Shown here: in pieces, positions 26,458-34,407 of the stretch | How positions within the stretch are numbered: position 1 is the first letter of the stretch | Layout: the number at the start of each line of letters is the position of its first letter | Assembly: GCF_007859315.1 (NCBI RefSeq) | Contig: NZ_VOHA01000004.1 | Span: forward strand, 248,001-312,000 | DNA length: 64,000 bases | Direction: 5' to 3' | From: Reyranella sp. CPCC 100927 | GTDB taxonomy: Bacteria > Pseudomonadota > Alphaproteobacteria > Reyranellales > Reyranellaceae | Position numbers and translations under genes: made by a program | Notes under the pieces: generated by a model | Seen by the model: the letters and a program-made list of their open reading frames with translations, nothing else | Databases searched by the model: none | Told to the model about the DNA's origin: nothing

Positions 26458-26972
26458 GATTCCCCCAAGAAACGCAGCCATGAGCGCCATTTGTTATCAT
26501 GCAGACATAACGCACGCTCGTGATCATACCGTGGTCAGTCGCCACGCGCGGCACCTTGTCGTTTGCCACATCTGTTCCTCTTCGCCTCACGTCTTAACGG
26601 CAGAGGTGTGTCTGCGCCTTCCGCTCGTGGCTCTTCTTGACGTGAACTCTTAAGATCAGCGCAGGAGTTGAATTACTGTAATGATCAAGAAATGTTGACT
26701 GGTCACCAGATCGGTATTGGGTTGCGGCGGGTTGGTGTACTTTGAGTTTTCTTTCCGGAGAGATGCCAGAGAGCAATCAAAGGAACCGAATAGGTCAGGC
26801 ACCGTACGTGTTTATGATCCTGCAATGATGCTTGTGTAGGATTCGGGTTGTTGTTGCCGCGCGGCCACACCAGGGCCCTGTATGTGTCGTTTCGACCCAG
26901 ACGTCTGCATGCCAGCGCCTTGGCACACCGTGTGCGTACCAACGGAGTGCTGCTATCTGATCGGGGATACCA
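26458..26972. other. 515-bp gene-free regulatory region
   Basis: Between the divergent kinase and response-regulator genes. It is less GC-rich than the surroundings and holds no convincing ORF. The kinase Shine-Dalgarno lies at its left end. A GGAAC-N16-CGTA sequence (26782-26806) resembles a sigma-EcfG promoter with one mismatch and points toward the response regulator, but sits about 170 bp upstream of it. No tRNA or clear small RNA was seen. Confidence 0.5.
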
Positions 26973-27839
26973 ATGACGACGCCGGTAACGGGGACTGTGT
27001 GTCGTGGCCGAAACAACGCGGAGCGAACCCGCGTTGTTCTTGTCGATGATGACGACGCCTATCGCGACGTCATCATCTCCAAGCTCACTCACCATGGTGT
27101 CGAGGCCATCGGCTTCGCCAAGGGCCACGAGTTGTTGAACCACTTTGCCGGCGACGGCGGTGGTGACGTGATCGTGTTGGACTGGTCGCCTTCAGACGTG
27201 TCGGGCCTCGACCTGCTGGTCCGCTTGCGTCATCGCGGCGTGCGGCTGCCGGTCGTGCTTCTGGCAAGCAACGCCTCTGTCCGGCGCGAACGCCTGGCGT
27301 TGGATCGTGGTGCGATCGACTTCTTGAGCAAGTCGCGGGGCGTTGCGATTCTGGCCCAGCGCATCCACCGCATCGTGCTGCTGGCGAGGCCTGTGCCGGC
27401 GGTTCAGGCCGACGAGACGATCCGCTGCGGTCCGTTGCTGCTGCGGCCGCACATCTGCCGTGCTTACTGGAAAAATGTCGACATCAACCTGACCTTGAGC
27501 GAGTTCAAGGTCATCCAGCTGCTGACGTCGAAGGTCGATGAATACGTCTCGCCACGCGAGATATACGACTGCATGCACTATGCCGGTTTCATCGGCGGCA
27601 CTGGCGAGGAGGGCTACCGCACCAATGTGCGGTCGGCGGTGCGGCGTATACGCCGCAAGTTCCAGGCATTGGATACGGATTTCGACATGATCTCGACCAT
27701 GCCGATCCAGGGTTATCAATGGAACGGTAGTGTGTTGGCCGGCATGTCGAAGGAGCGGCCAGCACGTCAACCGCCACGGCTGAGCCGTCCCGCCATCCAT
27801 CAGGTCAATCACGCGATACCCACGGCACCGGCAGAGTAG
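26973..27839 (+). CDS. Orphan OmpR/PhoB-type response regulator
   Basis: 288 residues: a receiver domain (about 20-135) with phosphoacceptor D70 (VIVLDW) and acidic cluster DDDD near 26-29, then a winged-helix DNA-binding domain (about 150-255, LTLSEFKVIQLL and RTNVRSAVRRIRRKF) and a basic/proline tail. The usual LTA motif is replaced by LLAS, a change at the switch Thr/Ser position. No histidine kinase adjoins; the nearest kinase is the divergent Ser/Thr kinase, which could be a functional partner (inference). The start at 26973 lacks a strong SD. Confidence 0.88.
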   Translation: MTTPVTGTVCRGRNNAERTRVVLVDDDDAYRDVIISKLTHHGVEAIGFAKGHELLNHFAGDGGGDVIVLDWSPSDVSGLDLLVRLRHRGVRLPVVLLASNASVRRERLALDRGAIDFLSKSRGVAILAQRIHRIVLLARPVPAVQADETIRCGPLLLRPHICRAYWKNVDINLTLSEFKVIQLLTSKVDEYVSPREIYDCMHYAGFIGGTGEEGYRTNVRSAVRRIRRKFQALDTDFDMISTMPIQGYQWNGSVLAGMSKERPARQPPRLSRPAIHQVNHAIPTAPAE

Positions 27840-27848
27840 AGGCTGCGG

Positions 27849-28928
27849 TCAAGCGAACGCCGGTATCTCCGGGTCGAACGGGATTGTCAGCGGCTTACCG
27901 GGTGCGAGTACCGCGCCGCCGCGGCGGGTGCCGCGCGTGATATTGGTCCATTTGTTGAGAAAGATCGGCGGCAGTTCGCGGCCGTCGGGCAGCGACAGCC
28001 ATATGCGCAGCAGGTGACGTTTGCGTACCGGCTCGGGCCAGTCCTCGAACGCCGTGCGCGAATGAAAGATCAGGTGATTGTGCAGGAACTGGATATCGCC
28101 AGGCTGGAAGGGGACGCGCAGGCAGAATCGATCGTCACCGCAGATATCATAGAACAACGCGATCGCTGCCTGCTGGCGCGCGGTCATGCGCGGCGCATCG
28201 GCGAAGCGTCGAGCCGACTCGATGTACTGTGGCAAAGGACCGTAGCTGTTGAACTGCCCCTGATGCTGCGTGAAGACGGGCATGGCGAACCAGGGCGCCT
28301 GGCCGGGCGGCACTTCGCCACGGCGGTCGATCACGACCGGATCATAAAGGGCGCCGCACAGATCGGCTGCGCGGTGCAGCATCTCGTCGTGCACGGCGAT
28401 CGCGCTCACAATGGCGCTTTGGCCGCCGCGCCGCGCCGTGTGCACGCACAGCAGACCGACGACATCGCAGGAGTCGGAGTGGAAAGCCAATTCGGCGGTG
28501 CTCTGCGTCAGCCGTTTGTTGACGTCCTGCGGCCCGTCGCCGACGTCGATCACGTGGCCGATCAGGTGGCCGTTGCGGTTCTGCGGCACCGGATCGCCGA
28601 TATGGCGGGCGAGGCCCCAATAGACGCGCAGCTGGGTGTCGCGATCGTATCGGTCGACCGGGATGCCGCGGACGTAGCCGAAACCGATGCCGTCCTTGAT
28701 GGCAGCACGCAAAGCCTGCAGGCGCACCGTCAGGCCCGGCAGGGGGAAATCCGCCGGCGCGATGTCGATGATCGCCAGACCGCGCCGCCGTGTGTCGGCG
28801 ACGGCGGCATCGATCTCGTCGATATCATTTGGCGCAAGATGGAGAATCCAGTCCTCGCGACCCTGAAGGTCGGCCGCGTGCCATGCCGAAGGTCCGCCGA
28901 TCGGGGTAAGGGAATGCGCAGTGTTCAT
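27849..28928 (-). CDS. TauD/TfdA-family Fe(II)/2-oxoglutarate dioxygenase
   Basis: 359 residues. The facial triad begins at H150-x-D152 (FHSDSCD); the distal His lies in the GDIQFLHNHLIFHSRTAF block and the 2-oxoglutarate Arg in RKRHLLRIWLS. The soluble double-stranded beta-helix fold is expected. It is transcribed divergently from a LysR gene only 76 bp away, the classic arrangement for regulator and target. Family members hydroxylate taurine, alkylsulfonates, phenoxyacids or carnitine precursors; the long insert PVFTQHQGQFNSYGPLPQY fits the less-studied 'TauD family' enzymes. The substrate is unknown. Confidence 0.9.
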   Translation of the reverse strand: MNTAHSLTPIGGPSAWHAADLQGREDWILHLAPNDIDEIDAAVADTRRRGLAIIDIAPADFPLPGLTVRLQALRAAIKDGIGFGYVRGIPVDRYDRDTQLRVYWGLARHIGDPVPQNRNGHLIGHVIDVGDGPQDVNKRLTQSTAELAFHSDSCDVVGLLCVHTARRGGQSAIVSAIAVHDEMLHRAADLCGALYDPVVIDRRGEVPPGQAPWFAMPVFTQHQGQFNSYGPLPQYIESARRFADAPRMTARQQAAIALFYDICGDDRFCLRVPFQPGDIQFLHNHLIFHSRTAFEDWPEPVRKRHLLRIWLSLPDGRELPPIFLNKWTNITRGTRRGGAVLAPGKPLTIPFDPEIPAFA

Positions 28929-29004
28929 GGATCGTCATGGTGGGACACGGCACCTCATAAGAGAAGCTGTTGCACCTCATGCCGAGCATAAGCGAAACTT
29001 TGGC

Positions 29005-29886
29005 ATGCGCGACCTCAAGCTCGATCAGATCCACGCCTTCATGCAGGTCATCGAACTGGGCAGCTTCTCGGCGGCAGCCGAGCGGCTGCAACGCAGCCAG
29101 CCCGCCGTCAGCCTGCAAGTGCGGCAACTCGAACGACGGCTGGGCGTGCGGCTGATCGAGCGCGTGGGCAAGCGCGCGACGCCGACCAGCGCCGGCGTGT
29201 CGTTGCTGGAGCATGCCCAGCACATCGAAGCGGCGGTCGCGGCGGCCCTGGAAGCGATTGCGCCGCATGTCAGTGGCGCATTGGGGCGGGTGCGCGTCGG
29301 AACCGGGGCGACGGCCTGCATCTACCTTTTGCCGCCGGTGCTGCGCGATCTGCGGCGGCGCTTTCCGACACTCGATATCGCCGTCACGACCGGCAACACC
29401 GGCGACGTGCTGCGGGCGTTGGAAGCCAACCAGCTCGATGTCGGCCTGGTCACCTTGCCGGCGGCGGGCCGCATGTTCGAGGTGATCCCCGTGCGCGACG
29501 ACCCGTTCGTGGTGGTCGGTGCCGCCGATGACGACCGGCTGCCTAAACAGGCAACACCGGCGGCGCTGGCCAAGCTGCCGCTGGTTCTCTACGAGACGGC
29601 CGGCCACACGCGCCGTATCGTCGATGCCTGGTTCGCGCGCGCCGGCGTGCGGCTGGCGCCGGTCATGGAACTGGGCAGCGTCGAGGCGATCAAGGAGCTG
29701 GTCGCTGCCGGCCTGGGCTGTGCCGTGCTGCCTGGCATGGCGATCCGCAAGGCCGAGCGCCTGCCGATCATCGCGCGCCCGCTGGTGCCCCGCCTGCAGC
29801 GCAAGCTGGCGCTGGTCGTTCGCCGCGACAAGGTCATCGGCCGTGGCTTGCGCGAGGTGATGACGGCAATCCGCCGCGCGGTGTGA
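29005..29886 (+). CDS. LysR-family regulator divergent from TauD-like dioxygenase
   Basis: 293 residues from ATG 29005 (MRDLKLDQIHAFMQVIELGS); a longer frame to 28921 overlaps the divergent gene and is disfavoured. Winged HTH (AERLQRSQPAVSLQVRQLE) followed by the effector domain. The 76-bp gap to the dioxygenase start should hold the shared promoter and LTTR box, so it probably activates that gene in response to the substrate or an intermediate. Confidence 0.9.
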   Translation: MRDLKLDQIHAFMQVIELGSFSAAAERLQRSQPAVSLQVRQLERRLGVRLIERVGKRATPTSAGVSLLEHAQHIEAAVAAALEAIAPHVSGALGRVRVGTGATACIYLLPPVLRDLRRRFPTLDIAVTTGNTGDVLRALEANQLDVGLVTLPAAGRMFEVIPVRDDPFVVVGAADDDRLPKQATPAALAKLPLVLYETAGHTRRIVDAWFARAGVRLAPVMELGSVEAIKELVAAGLGCAVLPGMAIRKAERLPIIARPLVPRLQRKLALVVRRDKVIGRGLREVMTAIRRAV

Positions 29887-29946
29887 GGGCGGCAACCTTT
29901 CCAGGGTCCCCTGCGTTTACCGACTTCCAGACGCAGGGGGAGACCG

Positions 29947-30918
29947 ATGCGCGTCAGTCTGGTGTACAATTCCAAATCGGGCGGTGCGGCGCACTCAGGC
30001 AAGGAGCTCAAGGCGTTGCTGCGGGCTGCCGGCTATACCGTTGCGCACTGTGTCGACAAGAAGAGCAGCTGGAAGGCCCTGATCGACGATCCCGGCGAAC
30101 TGGTCATCGTCGCCGGTGGCGACGGGACCGTCGGGAAAGTGGCAGCAGCGTTCGCCGGCCGCGATGTGCCGATCGCGCTGTTGCCCACCGGGACCGCCAA
30201 CAACATCGCTCGCATGCTGGGAATCGACGTTCTGTCGCCGCAGGAGCATATCGACGGCCTGGTGCAGGCCCGGCATCGCGCACTGGACATCGGCGTGGCG
30301 AGCGGGCCGTGGGGAAAGCTGCCTTTTGTTGAAGGCGTCGGCTTCGGCCTTCTGGCGTCGGTCATGGCGCAGCTGCATGCACAAGACAAGCACAGCGATG
30401 CCAAACGCGATGATCAGGATTTCAAATTGTATCGCGATCGGTTGGCGCTGAAGGCACTCGCCGCATCTTATCGTCCGATCCCGTTGGCAGGCGCCGTGGA
30501 CGGTATCGGATTTTCCGGCGAGTTTCTTCTGCTCGGCGCCATGAACATCCGCTCTGTGGGTCCCTCCGTCGAACTGGCACCCGGGGCGCAGGCGGACGAC
30601 GGCCTGCTCGATATCGCACTGGTGCCGGCCGATCGGCGCCAGGACTTCATCGACTATTTAACGGATCGCCTGCAGGGCGCCGACACGCCGGCGCCGGCCG
30701 ACGTGCGCCGCGGCCGCTGCCTGACGCTGGTCGCCAACCGCCACGATGCGCATATCGATGACCGGCTCTGGCGCGCGCGCGCCCAGCCGCCCGCGGTGTC
30801 GCCCGACGTGGAGATCAAGGCGCAGGCACAGACAGTGATGGTCCTGGCGCCACCGGCAGCCCGTCCCGAGGTGTCACAGACGCCGGCCGCGGTTGCCGAT
30901 ATGGCACTGGCGCCTTAG
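29947..30918 (+). CDS. Diacylglycerol kinase-family lipid kinase
   Basis: 323 residues, with GGGGGAGA upstream of ATG 29947. The N-terminal catalytic domain shows VYNSKSG, the nucleotide-binding GGDGTVGKV and LLPTGTANNIARMLG motifs of the DAGK/YegS/BmrU/sphingosine kinase superfamily; the C-terminal beta-sandwich follows (FSGEFLLLGAMNI, DDGLLDIALV). It should phosphorylate a lipid such as diacylglycerol, phosphatidylglycerol or ceramide at the inner membrane. It ends before a perfect 14-bp inverted repeat (30977-31012). Confidence 0.9.
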   Translation: MRVSLVYNSKSGGAAHSGKELKALLRAAGYTVAHCVDKKSSWKALIDDPGELVIVAGGDGTVGKVAAAFAGRDVPIALLPTGTANNIARMLGIDVLSPQEHIDGLVQARHRALDIGVASGPWGKLPFVEGVGFGLLASVMAQLHAQDKHSDAKRDDQDFKLYRDRLALKALAASYRPIPLAGAVDGIGFSGEFLLLGAMNIRSVGPSVELAPGAQADDGLLDIALVPADRRQDFIDYLTDRLQGADTPAPADVRRGRCLTLVANRHDAHIDDRLWRARAQPPAVSPDVEIKAQAQTVMVLAPPAARPEVSQTPAAVADMALAP

Positions 30919-30976
30919 CGCTCGGGGACTCCGAGTCTCGCGACGCATCCATTGATGTCTCATCGCCACAGGCTCG

Positions 30977-31012
30977 AGGTCGCGCCATCCTTGCGAGCGG
31001 ATGGCGCGACCT
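30977..31012. repeat. Perfect 14-bp inverted repeat, 8-base loop
   Basis: Arms AGGTCGCGCCATCC (30977-30990) and its exact complement (30999-31012), loop TTGCGAGC. It follows the lipid kinase gene and precedes the convergent stress gene. There is no U-run on either strand, so terminator function is uncertain; it resembles the hairpin at 21989-22028 in loop size and loop end (GAGC). Confidence 0.75.
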
Positions 31013-31055
31013 GTCTCGTGAAAATCAGCAGCGGGAGAGGCGCACGTGACACGTT

Positions 31056-31298
31056 CTAGTGACGTGCGCGGGCACGGCCCTTGGCTTCCGCTGCAGTCAA
31101 CTCTTCTGCTTCAGGCGTGGACACCGCGCGCTCTGCCTCCTTGGCCGCGGCGGCCGGCTTGCCGGACTCGACGAATGTGTGGGTGGCATCGTTGTAAGCC
31201 TTCGCTGCCGTCCGGTTGCCTTCACCCTCGTTGGTCGGGGCACTGGCGTGATCGTCCGGTCGTTTCTCGCGATGGTCCTTTTTCTTCGGGGTGGTCAT
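31056..31298 (-). CDS. Small charged hypothetical protein, stress island
   Basis: 80 residues from ATG 31298, with a strong CCAGGAGGA ribosome site. Very hydrophilic (MTTPKKKDHREKRPDDHAS start; AAKAYNDATHTFVESGKPAAA centre), no membrane segment. The arrangement EGEGNRTAAKAYN...F..SGK...AA..A recurs in small uncharacterised proteobacterial stress proteins. A GGCAAC-N16-CGTT element (31337-31362) lies 38 bp upstream, a near-match to the sigma-EcfG promoter, consistent with a general-stress gene divergent from the 31493 operon. Confidence 0.75.
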   Translation of the reverse strand: MTTPKKKDHREKRPDDHASAPTNEGEGNRTAAKAYNDATHTFVESGKPAAAAKEAERAVSTPEAEELTAAEAKGRARARH

Positions 31299-31336
31299 GA
31301 CATCTTCCTCCTGGCTGTAGGGCACACGAACCTTGC

Positions 31337-31362
31337 AACGAGGTCGGGCGATGGTTGTTGCC
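31337..31362 (-). promoter_or_regulatory. Near-consensus sigma-EcfG promoter
   Basis: On the minus strand GGCAAC, 16 bases, CGTT. The -10 matches; the -35 reads GCAAC where the consensus is GGAAC. It ends 38 bp before ATG 31298. The same GGCAAC-N16-CGTT form occurs 34-35 bp before two lipoprotein genes (36107, 42280). Confidence 0.55.
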
Positions 31363-31410
31363 AGGCAAAGTCGCGACGTCCTGCCAAGGCAGCGCAAAAC
31401 AACAAGAAAA

Positions 31411-31435
31411 GGAACCCCATCCGCATCGCGGCGTT
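31411..31435 (+). promoter_or_regulatory. Consensus sigma-EcfG (general stress) promoter
   Basis: GGAAC at 31411-31415, 16-base spacer, CGTT at 31432-31435: an exact match to the alphaproteobacterial sigma-EcfG consensus GGAAC-N16/17-CGTT. It lies 57 bp before ATG 31493. Confidence 0.8.
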
Positions 31436-31492
31436 CACACGGTTGACGGGACCCGGCACGCCGGCATGCCCGCGCGCATGAGAGGGTGTGCC

Positions 31493-32350
31493 ATGGCTGT
31501 CAGCGGGACGATCGTTGCCGAATCAATCGAACTACCCGATGGTGAGAGTTCAGCCGTCACGTGGAGCGCCATCATCGCCGGCGCCGTCGTCGGCCTGGCG
31601 GCGACGATCGCCATGGTGACCCTTGGGCTTGGCATCGGCTTGGCCCTGTATGATCCCTGGGCGCCCGTGGGTTCCTCGGCCAAGCAGCTGTCGATCGGGG
31701 CGGTGATATGGTTCATCACGGCCCAGCTGTGGGGCCTGTTCGTGGGCGGCTACGTTGCCGGCCGGCTTCGACGGCACGCGATATCGGGATCGACCGACGA
31801 GACCCGTTTCCGCGATGCCGCGCACGGCGCCGCCGTCTGGGCGATGGCCCTGATCATCGGTGTCATGTTGAGCGTCGTCGTGACGGTGTCGGCGGCGCGC
31901 ACGGTGGGCCAGGCGGTCGCTGCGGGAGCCAGCACCGCCGCGGCCGGTGTTGCCGCGGTCGACGACGGTGAGATCGGCGTGCTGGTCCGGCAGTTGACCC
32001 GCAGCGGCCAGCCGGGCGGCACTGAAGTACGGCCGCAGGAGATCGTCGAGATTTTGCGGCGGAGCTGGATGCGGGGCGAAATGGCGGCCAGCGACCGCGA
32101 CTATCTCGCCGGTATCGTGGCGCAGCGCACGGGCATTGCGGAGGCCGAAGCCAAGGAGCGCGTCGCACGCGCCGAACAGCAGGTGCGGGACGCAGTCCAG
32201 CAGGCGGAACAGCGGGCCAAGGAAGCGGCCGACAAAGCCAAGCGTACGGGCGCCTTCACGGCCTTCTGGGGCTTCATCGCCCTGCTATTGGGCTGCACGG
32301 GTGCGGTCGGCGGCGCTCTGCTGGGCGGCGCTCATCGGCGCGAGGTGTAG
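31493..32350 (+). CDS. Four-TM membrane protein of stress operon
   Basis: 285 residues from ATG 31493 (AGAGGG upstream). Predicted membrane segments near residues 22-50, 62-85, 107-130 and 253-280; between the last two lies a soluble alpha-helical region rich in Glu/Ala/Gln ([15 protein letters not shown]), probably a coiled coil. No enzymatic motif. It is the first gene of a run with the DUF1328 and DUF883-like proteins and has a consensus sigma-EcfG promoter upstream, so it probably belongs to the general stress response and acts in the inner membrane. The exact role is unknown. Confidence 0.8.
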   Translation: MAVSGTIVAESIELPDGESSAVTWSAIIAGAVVGLAATIAMVTLGLGIGLALYDPWAPVGSSAKQLSIGAVIWFITAQLWGLFVGGYVAGRLRRHAISGSTDETRFRDAAHGAAVWAMALIIGVMLSVVVTVSAARTVGQAVAAGASTAAAGVAAVDDGEIGVLVRQLTRSGQPGGTEVRPQEIVEILRRSWMRGEMAASDRDYLAGIVAQRTGIAEAEAKERVARAEQQVRDAVQQAEQRAKEAADKAKRTGAFTAFWGFIALLLGCTGAVGGALLGGAHRREV

Positions 32351-32394
32351 GCCGGCGATGCGGTGGTGGCATCCGTTTTCGGAGGAGAATTGAC

Positions 32395-32562
32395 ATGCTT
32401 CATTGGGCGCTGGTTTTCCTGGTCGTGGCGCTGATCGCCGCGGTCCTCGGCTTTGGCGGCATCGCTTCGGCGGCAGGCGGCATCGCCCAGATCCTGTTCT
32501 TCATCTTCCTGGTGTTGTTCGTGGTCGGGGCCTTGATGGGGCTGGCCGGCCGCAGCCGCTGA
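32395..32562 (+). CDS. DUF1328 (YtjA-type) small membrane protein
   Basis: 55 residues: [20 protein letters not shown] followed by the [16 protein letters not shown] block, two short transmembrane helices and a basic end (GRSR). This matches the DUF1328 family of small stress-associated membrane proteins. GGAGGAG lies 8 bp upstream of ATG 32395. It sits 44 bp after the four-TM gene and 16 bp before the DUF883-like gene, as in many alphaproteobacterial stress islands. Confidence 0.9.
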   Translation: MLHWALVFLVVALIAAVLGFGGIASAAGGIAQILFFIFLVLFVVGALMGLAGRSR

Positions 32563-32578
32563 CGGGGAGGACGCAGTC

Positions 32579-32962
32579 ATGGCGCATCGAGATACCGCCG
32601 ACACGACGCGACAGATGTGGGACGAAGTCGACGACCTCAAGCGCCAACTGAAGCCGATCGCGGCATCCATCGAAAGTGCGATCGCGACCGGCGGCGCCGA
32701 TGCCAAGCGAATTGTCGACGAAAAGGCCCGGACATTTCTGAGCCTGGCGTCGCAACTGGTCGACAATCTGGCGCGCGACGCGGCCGAAGCCACCGGCACG
32801 CTGGCCGCCAAGACGATCAGGACCGCCGGTGACATCAAGGACGACGGTGTCGCCTGTCTGGAAGACTCGATCCGAGAACGGCCGCTGGTGGCCGTATCGT
32901 TCGCGTTCGCGCTGGGCTACATCAGTTCGCGACTGTTCCGGGGCCGTCGCTCGCGCTGGTAA
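32579..32962 (+). CDS. DUF883/ElaB-like membrane-anchored protein
   Basis: 127 residues from ATG 32579, with GGGGAGG upstream. A long amphipathic helical part (about 1-100) is followed by a C-terminal membrane anchor (PLVAVSFAFALGYISSRLF) and a basic tail, the layout of ElaB/YqjD proteins that tether ribosomes or envelope complexes in stationary phase. It is the last gene of the sigma-EcfG-driven operon starting at 31493. Similarity is structural rather than strong in sequence. Confidence 0.7.
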   Translation: MAHRDTADTTRQMWDEVDDLKRQLKPIAASIESAIATGGADAKRIVDEKARTFLSLASQLVDNLARDAAEATGTLAAKTIRTAGDIKDDGVACLEDSIRERPLVAVSFAFALGYISSRLFRGRRSRW

Positions 32963-33053
32963 GCCGCGCGTTCACCGTATGCATGATCGGCGATGGTCGT
33001 GGCGCATCGTCGCCCTGCCTTCATGTGGCCTCTTGGACTGACGGCGCAGAGCA

Positions 33054-33263
33054 TCACGTCGGGCAGGGGACTTCTTCCACGGCAGCTTCCGCGAACAACG
33101 CACCCGTGGTCTGTTCCTCTTCGCCGGCTGCTGCACCACCGTCACTGGGATAGGCGATAAAGATCACGTCGCCTGTGGGCGTGATGCTGATGACGCGCCG
33201 AACCTCGCCGCTCCTGGTTTGGTAGCATTGGTTCACCAGGATTTTTGTGAAAGGTATGGTCAT
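33054..33263 (-). CDS. Small acidic hypothetical protein under sigma-EcfG promoter
   Basis: 69 residues from ATG 33263 (MTIPFTKILVNQCYQTRSGE), GAGGCC upstream. The first 40 residues look like a small beta-barrel (VRRVISITPTGDVIFIAYPS), the end is acidic (EEEQTTG). The family is not recognised. A consensus GGAAC-N16-CGTT promoter (33323-33347, minus) lies 60 bp upstream, which makes expression in the general stress response likely. Confidence 0.65.
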   Translation of the reverse strand: MTIPFTKILVNQCYQTRSGEVRRVISITPTGDVIFIAYPSDGGAAAGEEEQTTGALFAEAAVEEVPCPT

Positions 33264-33322
33264 GGTGTTGGCCTCGTCGTGGCGCGTGACTGTCGTCATT
33301 GCCGCTGCGGCGACTGCAATAG

Positions 33323-33347
33323 AACGGCCAAGATCAGCCTGCGTTCC
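33323..33347 (-). promoter_or_regulatory. Consensus sigma-EcfG promoter
   Basis: Minus strand GGAAC (33347-33343), 16-base spacer, CGTT (33326-33323): exact consensus. It drives toward the small gene starting at 33263. Confidence 0.75.
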
Positions 33348-33435
33348 GCTCATACCGAGCAGAAGGCCGCGCCGTCGACGGGAGATCCGGGCACAGACCG
33401 CATCGTCGATATCGGTGTTCCCGCATCAACGCGCA

Positions 33436-33657
33436 TCAATCCCGAGTTTCGCGGATCGCATCCAGGCGTCTACGGAACAACCGCGCGTTCAACAGCGTGG
33501 CGAAGCCGAAGAACAGCCGATGGTCCGCCCGGGCGATCCTGTAGTGACCAAAGGTCAGCACCTGGGCCGCCTGTTTCAGCGTTTCCAGTTGCTTCGGATC
33601 AGCCGCGATCTCAGCCGGTATTTCGACAACGGCTTCATACAAGGCCGGCGCTCCCAC
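33436..33657 (-). CDS. Small hypothetical protein, 73 aa
   Basis: GTG start at 33657. Sequence begins MGAPALYEAVVEIPAEIAAD, is largely helical and ends in a basic stretch (LFRRRLDAIRETRD). It follows the zinc-ribbon gene by 13 bp on the same strand and may share its LexA-box promoter. No family recognised; coding status is supported by position and reasonable composition only. Confidence 0.45.
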   Translation of the reverse strand: MGAPALYEAVVEIPAEIAADPKQLETLKQAAQVLTFGHYRIARADHRLFFGFATLLNARLFRRRLDAIRETRD

Positions 33658-33670
33658 GATCGTTGGCAGG

Positions 33671-34168
33671 TCAGCGGGCGCGGTGGCGGTGTAACAGCGG
33701 CAGACGCATTTGCGCCTCCGTCCGCGGACTGGCGGCGACGCCCACCATTCCGTTCTTGAGAGACACGCTGCAAACCAGACGCTGGCAGGCTTCGCTCACG
33801 AGGGGATTGATGCAGCCCAATTGCTCCTCGACCTGGCGTGCGGTCGCGAAACGGATCTCGTGGGAGGGGCGGCAGCAGGTGCACAGCAGGCGCAGTTCCT
33901 GACCGCCGTCATAGAGCGTGCGCACCCGCAGCGGCTCGCCACGCCTGTCCATGAACAGGCGCGACGCGAAGCGCAGCGTGACCTTGCCGCCGGCGGCGCC
34001 ACAGAAGCCGCAGCGCAGCGGTACCTCCGACAGGCGGCGCTGTCCGTAGGACCCAACGAGGCTGCGCGGGTCGATCTTGGAGAGGCGTCCGCACGCACCG
34101 CAGGCGACGTCCACCATCGCGCCACTGGCGGCAATGTCGTGGACCAGACGGGAAGCTTCGGTATTCAT
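33671..34168 (-). CDS. Zinc-ribbon protein with SOS box
   Basis: 165 residues from ATG 34168. Three or four Cys pairs (CGACG near 22-26, CGFCG near 53-57, CTCC near 96-99) suggest two zinc ribbons; the C-terminal 50 residues are less structured and basic (LLHRHRAR). No membrane segment. It has no Shine-Dalgarno; a perfect GTTC-N7-GTTC LexA box overlaps its promoter and the -10-like TATGTT is only 6 bp from the ATG, suggesting a leaderless, DNA-damage-induced mRNA. The function is unknown; a nucleic-acid-binding or repair-related role is inferred from regulation alone. Confidence 0.7.
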   Translation of the reverse strand: MNTEASRLVHDIAASGAMVDVACGACGRLSKIDPRSLVGSYGQRRLSEVPLRCGFCGAAGGKVTLRFASRLFMDRRGEPLRVRTLYDGGQELRLLCTCCRPSHEIRFATARQVEEQLGCINPLVSEACQRLVCSVSLKNGMVGVAASPRTEAQMRLPLLHRHRAR

Positions 34169-34173
34169 GAAAA

Positions 34174-34188
34174 GAACATAACATGAAC
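34174..34188 (-). promoter_or_regulatory. LexA (SOS) box GTTC-N7-GTTC
   Basis: Minus strand GTTC-ATGTTAT-GTTC, the exact direct-repeat SOS box used by alphaproteobacterial LexA, 5 bp upstream of ATG 34168. Confidence 0.8.
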
Positions 34189-34237
34189 ATTCGTCGCGGT
34201 CGAGCCCGGAAATCGGACACGCATCGGGAGAATAGAC

Positions 34238-34274
34238 TAAAAGAAGAAGCCCGCCGCGGTTGTGCCGGGCGGGC
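34238..34274 (-). terminator. Rho-independent terminator
   Basis: On the minus strand a 7-bp stem GCCCGCC/GGCGGGC (34274-34268 with 34255-34249), 12-base loop, then TTCTTCTTTT. It lies about 130 bp past the MFS gene stop (34408) and ends its transcript before the SOS gene promoter. Confidence 0.75.
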
Positions 34275-34407
34275 CAGTCAAAACGTTTGGGTAACCTAGA
34301 GAGCCGGCCGACACGAGAACGCTGATATCAGCCGGCGAGCGGACAATGAGCGCGCGCGCCCATCGTCGCAAGTAAAGAGCGGTCCGATTTGGATGCGATA
34401 GGCGGGC

